DNA of 10,813 bases from the NCBI GenBank assembly GCA_046154125.1, contig JBJXEJ010000019.1, positions 1 through 10,813 on the forward strand, written 5' to 3'. Source of the stretch: PBB1 sp046154125. GTDB taxonomy: Bacteria; Pseudomonadota; Gammaproteobacteria; Burkholderiales; Burkholderiaceae_C. The position numbers and the translations under genes are program-made. Positions 5,158-10,813 of this stretch are shown in pieces (the first letter of the stretch is position 1; each line of letters starts with the position of its first letter). A model generated the notes under the pieces. It was not told the DNA's origin. It did no database searches and saw only the letters and a list, made by a program, of their open reading frames with translations.

Positions 5158-6603
5158 TCAGCCCGGAAACTCGGCCAGCCCAAACTTCGTACCTGTTCGC
5201 GGATTCGACTCGACGGATGTGCGGACAAGTGGACCGATGACGACCAGCGTGGCGAACAACAACGCGATTTCGAGGTGGTAGACGACGCTGTAGCCCACAG
5301 ACGCCTCCGAGAGCGCCGTGCCCAGCGATCCCTGCGATGCCAAGCTGGTGACGATGTCTCGCAGCGCCCCGCCCATCGCAATGGCGATTCCTCCAGCAGT
5401 CGCCTGGACTGCACCCCAGGCACCCAACGCGAGGCCGACCTGGCCTGGGCGCTCGAGGCTCATCGCGGCGGTCAGCGTGCTGACGGCGAACAGTCCGCCA
5501 CCAAATCCGATCAACAGAGCCCCGACTCGAAACAGCGCAGCCGATTCAAGGGGTGCTGCGAAGATGACCGCTGAAAAAGCCACCACTCCCATCAGCACGC
5601 CGAAAGCCGCGAGGCGGTAGGCGTCGATGCCGGCTCCCAGCCAGCGCGCAGCGAGGCCGAACGCGGCGAGCGCGCCACCGGCCAGCAATGCGGTCAGCAC
5701 CGTCGTGGCGCTCACGCTCAGCCCGAGAATCTCGCCACCATAGGGCTCGAGGATGATGTCCTGCATGTTGAAAGCCGCCGTGCCGAGACCCACCGCGAGC
5801 AGGAAACGCAAGGTGCGCCCTTGACGCACGAATGACTTCCAGCTGGTGCTGAACTCGGGCCGGGGCAGGTTCTTGGCGGTGCCGGCTGGATTGCGAGCCT
5901 CCTGCTTCCACAACGCAATCAGGTTCAGCGCCATCGTCACCGCTGCGGCTCCCTGCACCACCTTGATCAGGCGCACCTGACTGAAATCGGCCAGCAGCGC
6001 GCCGAAGATCAGGCTGCTCGCGACCATGCCGACGAGCAGCATCACGTACATCAGTGCCACCACGCGCGGCCGCGCACTTTCCGGTGCGATGTCAGTGGCG
6101 AGCGCCAAGCCAGCGGTCTGGGTCGTCTGCGACCCGGCACCGACCAGCAGGAATGCGAGCGCGGAGCTGACATAGCCGAGCCACGGGCCGGCCCGGGTGT
6201 CGCCCGAGAGCAGGATCAGGGCAAACGGCATGATCGCGAAGCCACCAAATTGCAGCCACGTACCCATCCAGATGTAGGGCACGCGCTTCCAGCCTAGAAC
6301 CGAACGATGCGTGTCGGACTTGAAACCGATCAGCGCCCGGAATGGTGCGAACACCAGCGGCAGCGCGACCATCAGCGAAACCAGCCATGCGGCCATGCCC
6401 ATCTCGAGAATCATCACGCGGTTCAGCGTGCCGATCAGCAGCACGCTCGCCATGCCGACCGATACCTGGAACAGCGACAGTCTCAGCAGGCGACCCAGCG
6501 GCAGCTCATCCGTCGCGGCATCGGCAAACGGCAAATACTGCGGCGCCACATCGAGCCATTGCCGGGCCCGAATGATCAGCAGCGACGGCGCCCTCGATTT
6601 CAT
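5158..6603 (-). CDS. lhaA: Light-harvesting 1 assembly protein LhaA (BCD family of the major facilitator superfamily)
   Basis: LhaA is a polytopic inner-membrane protein of the PucC/LhaA bacteriochlorophyll-delivery family that is required for efficient LH1 assembly. The 481-residue product is rich in hydrophobic segments, consistent with about 12 membrane helices. Family motifs are visible in order: GTLNRVMILEMG (58-69), then FRALIGFKSDTHRSVLGWKR (88-107) followed by VPYIWMGTWLQFGG. TAGLALATDIAPESARPRVV comes next (163-182), then FNMQDIILEPYGGEILGLSV in the second half (278-297). The C-terminal tail after about residue 462 is polar. The ATG overlaps the bchM stop as ATGA (6600-6603). GGAG at 6615-6618 is 11 bases upstream, a little far. 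Its placement between bchM and puhA, pigment enzymes on one side and reaction-centre protein on the other, is the conserved arrangement and separates it from pucC, which accompanies LH2 genes. No disruption is visible. Confidence 0.95.
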   Translation of the reverse strand: MKSRAPSLLIIRARQWLDVAPQYLPFADAATDELPLGRLLRLSLFQVSVGMASVLLIGTLNRVMILEMGMAAWLVSLMVALPLVFAPFRALIGFKSDTHRSVLGWKRVPYIWMGTWLQFGGFAIMPFALILLSGDTRAGPWLGYVSSALAFLLVGAGSQTTQTAGLALATDIAPESARPRVVALMYVMLLVGMVASSLIFGALLADFSQVRLIKVVQGAAAVTMALNLIALWKQEARNPAGTAKNLPRPEFSTSWKSFVRQGRTLRFLLAVGLGTAAFNMQDIILEPYGGEILGLSVSATTVLTALLAGGALAAFGLAARWLGAGIDAYRLAAFGVLMGVVAFSAVIFAAPLESAALFRVGALLIGFGGGLFAVSTLTAAMSLERPGQVGLALGAWGAVQATAGGIAIAMGGALRDIVTSLASQGSLGTALSEASVGYSVVYHLEIALLFATLVVIGPLVRTSVESNPRTGTKFGLAEFPG

Positions 6604-7313
6604 TGGCGCACCAACTCCAGAGCCTGCGAGGTGTAGAAGCCACTCGAGATGCGTTGCGTGCGCCCGCGCCTCCAGTCCTGTAAGGAGGAGTCAGCCGCCA
6701 GCAGTCGGTGCAGCGCTGCTTCGGCCACTGGCTCGATCCACGGAGCGCGATCGCTGCGCGGGAACATGCGGCCCATGGCACGCATCGCGATCAGCGCCGG
6801 ATTGCTCGGCGCGTAGGTGAACAGCAGGCCGCAGCGGGTGCGTTCGGCGAGCCCTGCCACCACGCGAACCGCATCGGGGGTGCGATAGTGAATCAACGAG
6901 TCCATGCCGACGACGAAGTCGAACTCGCCCAGAGCCGGGTCGAGCATGTCGCCCGAGCGGAAGTCGATGCGGCCGACACTGAATTCGCTGGTCAGCTCTG
7001 CCGGCTGGCGGTCGCGCGCCAGTTCGACCAGCGTCGGGGACAGATCGATCGCCAGCACCTGCGCTCCGCGATGTGCGGCTTCCACGGCCAGTGCGCCCGT
7101 ACCGCAACCGGCGTCAAGCACCCGCTTGCCGCGTAGATCTGCGGGCAGCCAGTCCAACAGTGTGGCGCGCATGCGGTCGCGGCCGGCGCGCACCGTGGCA
7201 CGAATTCGGCCGACTGGCGCATCCGATGTGAGTCGCGCCCAAGCCTGGACCGCAGTGCGATCGAAATAGTCTTCGATCTTGCCGCGGCGCTCGATGTAGC
7301 TGGTTGGATTCAT
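6600..7313 (-). CDS. bchM: Magnesium protoporphyrin IX O-methyltransferase BchM
   Basis: BchM transfers a methyl group from S-adenosylmethionine to the C13 propionate of Mg-protoporphyrin IX. It follows BchH's reaction and supplies AcsF. The 237-residue product begins MNPTSYIERRGKIEDYFDR, the usual BchM N terminus. It has a class I SAM-binding motif VLDAGCGTGALAVEAA (65-80), the acidic residue of motif II in LAIDLSP (88-93), FDFVVGMDSLIHY (131-143) and the family ending ISSGFYTSQALELVRQ. The reading frame is open upstream to an ATG at 7421, but that would overlap bchL and add 36 residues without family resemblance. I therefore place the start at 7313, 32 bases after the bchL stop. No strong Shine-Dalgarno sequence precedes it. 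The stop overlaps the lhaA start by four bases, suggesting coupled translation. Confidence 0.95.
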   Translation of the reverse strand: MNPTSYIERRGKIEDYFDRTAVQAWARLTSDAPVGRIRATVRAGRDRMRATLLDWLPADLRGKRVLDAGCGTGALAVEAAHRGAQVLAIDLSPTLVELARDRQPAELTSEFSVGRIDFRSGDMLDPALGEFDFVVGMDSLIHYRTPDAVRVVAGLAERTRCGLLFTYAPSNPALIAMRAMGRMFPRSDRAPWIEPVAEAALHRLLAADSSLQDWRRGRTQRISSGFYTSQALELVRQ

Positions 7314-7345
7314 GCAGGTGTCCGTGATGCGATGGGCCAGGCAAC

Positions 7346-8269
7346 TCAGTCGAAGCCCAGCAAGTCGAAGATGTCTCGGTCCTTCATCGGCACCGCGCTC
7401 ATCGGCTCGGTGCCGAGCCACAGCGAGGCGGCAAGTCGCATGTATTCCTTCTGGACGGCTTCAAGTTCGGGCGAGTACTCCATCTCGAACAGCGTCGACT
7501 TCTTCAGACGACTGCGACGAATCACGTCGAGGTCCGGAAAGTGCGCGGCCAGCTTCAGCCCGATGCGTTCGTTGTACTTGTCGATCTGGTCGGTCTCGCG
7601 ACTTCGGTTGGCAATCACCCCACCCAGGCGAACGTTGTAGTTCTTGGCCTTGGCACCGATCGCCTGAACGATGCGGTTCATGGCGAAGATCGAATCGAAG
7701 TCGTTGGCAGTGACGATCAGCGCGCGGTCGGCATGCTGCAGCGGCGCTGCGAAACCGCCGCAGACGACGTCACCCAGCACATCGAAGATCACCACATCGG
7801 TGTCCTCGAGCAGGTGGTGTTCCTTCAGCAGCTTGACGGTCTGACCGACCACGTAGCCGCCGCAGCCGGTGCCTGCCGGCGGACCGCCCGCCTCGACACA
7901 CATCACGCCGTTGTAGCCTGGAAAAACGAAGTCTTCGACACGAAGTTCCTCGGCATGGAAGTCGACCGTCTCCAGCACGTCGATGACTGTTGGAAGCATC
8001 TTCTTCGTCAGCGTGAAGGTCGAGTCGTGCTTCGGGTCGCAGCCGATCTGCAAAACGCGCTTGCCGAGCTTCGAGAACGCAGCCGAGAGATTGCTCGACG
8101 TGGTGCTCTTGCCTATGCCGCCCTTGCCGTAGATCGCAAAGACCTTGGCGTTGCCAATCTTGACGCTCGGGTCGAGTTCGACTTGAACGCTTCCCTCGCC
8201 GTCGAGGCGGAGGTTCTTGCGAACGCCCGGGTTCTTGATGTCAGGAAAGGGAACTGTCGTCGTGCTCAT
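7346..8269 (-). CDS. bchL: Light-independent protochlorophyllide reductase, ATP-binding iron-sulfur protein BchL
   Basis: BchL is the NifH-like homodimeric reductase of dark-operative protochlorophyllide reductase. It passes electrons with ATP hydrolysis to BchN-BchB, which reduce ring D of protochlorophyllide to chlorophyllide. The 307-residue product has the P-loop GKGGIGKST (48-56), QIGCDPKHDSTFTL, CVEAGGPPAGTGCGGY with Cys136, and FDVLGDVVCGGFAAPL with Cys170. These two cysteines are the expected ligands of the [4Fe-4S] cluster shared between subunits. The C terminus with MKDRDIFDLLGFD is typical of the family. The N-terminal extension of about 40 residues before the P-loop is normal for BchL and absent from NifH. 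The ATG overlaps the bchH stop as ATGA (8266-8269), with AAGGAG 7 bases upstream inside bchH. The cluster is oxygen-sensitive, which contrasts with the O2-requiring AcsF in the same block. The partner genes bchN and bchB are not in the window. Confidence 0.98.
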   Translation of the reverse strand: MSTTTVPFPDIKNPGVRKNLRLDGEGSVQVELDPSVKIGNAKVFAIYGKGGIGKSTTSSNLSAAFSKLGKRVLQIGCDPKHDSTFTLTKKMLPTVIDVLETVDFHAEELRVEDFVFPGYNGVMCVEAGGPPAGTGCGGYVVGQTVKLLKEHHLLEDTDVVIFDVLGDVVCGGFAAPLQHADRALIVTANDFDSIFAMNRIVQAIGAKAKNYNVRLGGVIANRSRETDQIDKYNERIGLKLAAHFPDLDVIRRSRLKKSTLFEMEYSPELEAVQKEYMRLAASLWLGTEPMSAVPMKDRDIFDLLGFD

Positions 8270-10813
8270 GCGTGAGCTCCTTCAGGGGAATCAGAAAAGA
8301 CACCTTCCAGCCGGTCTTCGAGCTCTTCACCGGCTCGGCGCAACGCGTCGAGCGTGGCTGCATCCGGCTGCCAGTAGTTGCGCTCGAACGCTTCAAGCAA
8401 TCGGTTGGCGACTCGGGCCGAAGCGGTCGGGTTCAGCTTTGCAAGACGTTCGCGCATCGCAGGGTCGAGCATGAAGGTCTCGCTGAGCTGCTGGTAGACC
8501 CATGGCTGCACCTGACCGGTGGTCGCCGACCAACCCATCGTGTTGGTCACATGCACCTCGATCTGGCGCACACCTTCGTAGCCATGCTCGAGCATGCCTT
8601 CGTACCATTTCGGGTTCAGCATGCGGGTCCGGGTTTCCAGCGCGACCTGTTCGCGCAGTGTTCGCACCGCGCCGTCGCCCTTGGTCTGGTCTCCGATGTA
8701 GACCGGCGGCACGTCGCTGCTGCGGCCGCCCTTGGCAACCTTCACGGCCTGGGTGATGCCGCCCAACGTGTCGAAGTAGTTGTCGACGGTGGTCACGCCC
8801 AGTTCGACGGAGTCCAGGTTCTGGTAGGTCAACTGGACGTCGGCGAGCGCGCTCTTGAGCAGTGCGGTCTGCTGGATGGCCCGGCCTGTGCGACCGTAAG
8901 CGAAGCCCTTGCGGCGTGTGTAGGTTTCGGCGATCTCGCCTTCTTCCGACCACTTGCTGCTCTCGACCAGGTTGTTGACGTTCGAGCCATAGGCGCCTTC
9001 GGCGTTGCCGTAAACGCGCAGCGCAGCGATCTCGAGCGTGCATCCATGCTCCTGCTGGTAGGCCAGGGCGTGCTTGCGAATCCAGTTCATCTCCTCGGGT
9101 TCGTCGACGGCAGATGCGGCGAGGAAAGCGGCTTCGGCGAGCAGCTTGATCTGCAGCGGCATCAGGTCGCGGAAGATGCCCGACAGCGTGATCACGACGT
9201 CAATGCGGGGGCGGCCCAGGTCGGCCAGAGGAATCAAGGTGGCTCCCGCGATGCGACCGTAGCTGTCGAAGCGGGGCAGGGCACCCATCAGCGCCAGGGC
9301 CTGTGCGATGGGAGCGCCTTCGTTTTTCAGGTTGTCACTGCCCCAAAGCACCATCGCGATCGACTCGGGCAGCGCGTGGCCGTCCGCGCGGTGCCGGTCG
9401 ATCAGAAGTTGTGCCTGCTTGGCACCGTCCCTGACCGCAAACGCACTGGGAATGCGGAAGGGATCGAATCCATGAATGTTTCGCCCCGTGGGCAGGACGG
9501 CTGGCGTGCGAAGGATGTCGCCGCCCGGAGCCGGCCGTATGAAGCGTCCGTCAAGGGCTCGCAGCATGGCGTCCACTTCGGTGTCAACGGCGAGCATCGC
9601 GTCGGCGGCGGCAAGACCGCGCATCATCTCGAGCGATGCATCGTCCCTCTGGATGTGCCCGACATCGAGTGCACGCTCGGCGCTGCTTCCTGCCACCAGA
9701 GCCTCGATCGCCGTGCGCTCAAGTTGCATGCCGTGTGAAGCGTCTGCCATCGCGAGCAACATGTCGACACGCTCGACTGTGCTCGGAGCTCGACCTGCGA
9801 CGTGCAATCCATGCGGAATCAACGTGTATTCGAGTTCCAGCATCTGCTCGGCGAGGCGGGCGACGACGCAATCCGCATTACCGCGTGGCGACGAATCCCA
9901 AAGTGGCTCGGCGTCGGCAAGGTTGAGGTCGGCGGCCTGCGACTGCATCAACACGGCAAGTTCGGTGCGATCGGACGCATGAGGATCGAGCGCCCGCCAG
10001 CGGTCGATCGACGCCTTGAGGTCGTTGAGTCCTCGATAGAGTCCCGCCTGAGCTACTGGCGGAGTCAGGTAGCTGATCAGCGTGGCACCCGATCTGCGCT
10101 TGGCGATCGCCCCTTCGGAAGGATTGTTCGAGGCGTAGAGATACACGTTGGGCAGATCGTCGATCAACCGATCGGGCCAGCACGTCCCGCCCAGTCCGCT
10201 CTGCTTTCCGGGCATGAATTCGAGTGCGCCGTGAGTTCCGAAATGAAGCACGGCCTGAGCCTTGAAATCCTCACGCAGATAGCGATAGAAGGCAGAGAAC
10301 GCGTGCGTCGGTGCAAGGCCTTTCTCGAACAGCAGGCGCATCGGGTCGCCCTCGTAGCCGAACCCGGGTTGAACACCGATCAGAATGTTGCCGAACTGCT
10401 TCCCGAGAACAAATATCGAACTGCCGTTGCTCAGCTGGCGCCCCGGAGCCGGGCCCCACTGACCTTCGATCTCCTTCAACCAGCGCTCGCGCCTGACGTG
10501 GTCTTCAGCCGAAATCAGCGTGTGTACGTTGGCGTCGGCGCCGTGCTGCGCCGAATTGCCCTTGAGAACAGCGCCCCTCAAGGCATCGATGCTCTCGGGC
10601 AGGTCGACGTTGTAGCCCTGCGCCTTCATCGCGGTCAGTGTGTGAAACAGCGACTCGAAGACCGACAGGTAGGCTGCACTTCCGATGTTGCCTGCGTTCG
10701 GCGGAAAATTGAAGATGACGATCGCTACCTTGCGCTGAGCACGATCGCTACGGCGCAATTCGACCAACTTGAGAACCCGGGCGGCCAGCATGTTCGCCCG
10801 TTCGGGGCAGGTG
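8266..10813 (-). CDS. bchH: Magnesium chelatase subunit H (C-terminal part; 5' end outside window)
   Basis: BchH is the large porphyrin-binding catalytic subunit of magnesium chelatase. With BchI and BchD it inserts Mg2+ into protoporphyrin IX using ATP, the first committed step to bacteriochlorophyll. The frame is open to the window edge. 848 residues are visible, about two thirds of a protein that is usually near 1200. The ATG at 10791 is internal, since the family motif CPERA lies upstream of it. CobN/Mg-chelatase signatures are clear, counting from that ATG: IFNFPPNAGN (26-35), HFGTHGALEFMPGKQSGLGG (183-202) and YASNNPSEGAIAKRR (219-233). Near the C-terminal third come GSNVNNLVESSKWSEEGEIA, FAYGRTGRAIQQTALLKSAL, DNYFDTLGGI and NPKWYEGMLEHGYEG. 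The final residues overlap the bchL start. Order and sequence distinguish it from cobalt chelatase CobN. No frameshift or internal stop is visible. Confidence 0.98.
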   Translation of the reverse strand, partial: TCPERANMLAARVLKLVELRRSDRAQRKVAIVIFNFPPNAGNIGSAAYLSVFESLFHTLTAMKAQGYNVDLPESIDALRGAVLKGNSAQHGADANVHTLISAEDHVRRERWLKEIEGQWGPAPGRQLSNGSSIFVLGKQFGNILIGVQPGFGYEGDPMRLLFEKGLAPTHAFSAFYRYLREDFKAQAVLHFGTHGALEFMPGKQSGLGGTCWPDRLIDDLPNVYLYASNNPSEGAIAKRRSGATLISYLTPPVAQAGLYRGLNDLKASIDRWRALDPHASDRTELAVLMQSQAADLNLADAEPLWDSSPRGNADCVVARLAEQMLELEYTLIPHGLHVAGRAPSTVERVDMLLAMADASHGMQLERTAIEALVAGSSAERALDVGHIQRDDASLEMMRGLAAADAMLAVDTEVDAMLRALDGRFIRPAPGGDILRTPAVLPTGRNIHGFDPFRIPSAFAVRDGAKQAQLLIDRHRADGHALPESIAMVLWGSDNLKNEGAPIAQALALMGALPRFDSYGRIAGATLIPLADLGRPRIDVVITLSGIFRDLMPLQIKLLAEAAFLAASAVDEPEEMNWIRKHALAYQQEHGCTLEIAALRVYGNAEGAYGSNVNNLVESSKWSEEGEIAETYTRRKGFAYGRTGRAIQQTALLKSALADVQLTYQNLDSVELGVTTVDNYFDTLGGITQAVKVAKGGRSSDVPPVYIGDQTKGDGAVRTLREQVALETRTRMLNPKWYEGMLEHGYEGVRQIEVHVTNTMGWSATTGQVQPWVYQQLSETFMLDPAMRERLAKLNPTASARVANRLLEAFERNYWQPDAATLDALRRAGEELEDRLEGVFSDSPEGAHA
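8277..8282 (-). promoter_or_regulatory. Ribosome binding site of bchL within bchH
   Basis: AAGGAG on the minus strand lies 7 bases before the bchL ATG and inside the final codons of bchH. It confirms the overlapping start and suggests translational coupling between the chelatase subunit and the reductase. Confidence 0.7.

Noticed and set aside
5148..5190. Intrinsic terminator between lhaA and puhA
   Set aside because: The T7 run is real, but the preceding bases give only about a 3-bp stem, so a classical terminator is not supported.
7314..7421. Upstream ATG at 7421 as the bchM start
   Set aside because: It would overlap bchL by 76 bases and add 36 residues unlike BchM; the MNPTSYIERR start at 7313 matches the family.
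8272..9738. A 488-residue open frame on the plus strand opposite bchH
   Set aside because: It lies wholly antisense to a strongly conserved bchH reading frame, has no recognisable domain and is the kind of long shadow frame that GC-rich coding sequence produces.
10789..10791. ATG at 10791 as the bchH start
   Set aside because: The frame is open to the window edge and the conserved CPERA motif precedes this codon, so the gene is cut by the window.

Overview
The window is part of a photosynthesis gene cluster (PGC) from an anoxygenic phototrophic proteobacterium. The gene set is bchH, bchL, bchM, lhaA, puhA, puhB, puhC, acsF and puhE, all on the minus strand, in the conserved purple-bacterial order. 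The G+C-rich codon use, the style of the TypA protein and an oxygen-dependent cyclase (AcsF) suggest a beta- or gammaproteobacterium that can make bacteriochlorophyll with oxygen present. The window alone does not separate an aerobic anoxygenic phototroph from a facultative purple bacterium.

Layout from left to right: 1-863 is the C-terminal half of typA/bipA on the plus strand, a housekeeping ribosome-associated GTPase. 864-1086 is a short convergent intergenic region with three inverted repeats and no recognisable gene. 1087-10813 is one tightly packed minus-strand block. Read in its own direction it runs bchH (5' end outside the window), bchL, bchM, lhaA, puhA, puhB, puhC, acsF, puhE. Three junctions are 4-base ATGA overlaps (bchH/bchL, bchM/lhaA, puhA/puhB). 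The other gaps are at most about 41 bases, so co-transcription and translational coupling are likely. No gene-free stretch exceeds 300 bases.

How the genes work together: BchH is the porphyrin-binding subunit of magnesium chelatase, which puts Mg into protoporphyrin IX. BchM methylates the product. AcsF closes the isocyclic E ring using O2. BchL is the ATP-dependent reductase component of dark-operative protochlorophyllide reductase. LhaA is a membrane protein implicated in delivering bacteriochlorophyll for LH1 assembly. PuhA is the reaction-centre H subunit, and PuhB, PuhC and PuhE assist reaction-centre and LH1 assembly. Pigment synthesis is thus coupled to assembly of the complex that uses the pigment.

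This is mostly a known system. The least expected feature is at the 3' end of puhE. The conserved membrane core is followed by a 49-residue polar tail with three cysteines, and the junction is an A6 run in an in-phase A_AAA_AAC slippery heptamer from which three different C termini are possible. The PGC also ends directly against typA, without the hemA/cycA genes found there in Rhodobacter.
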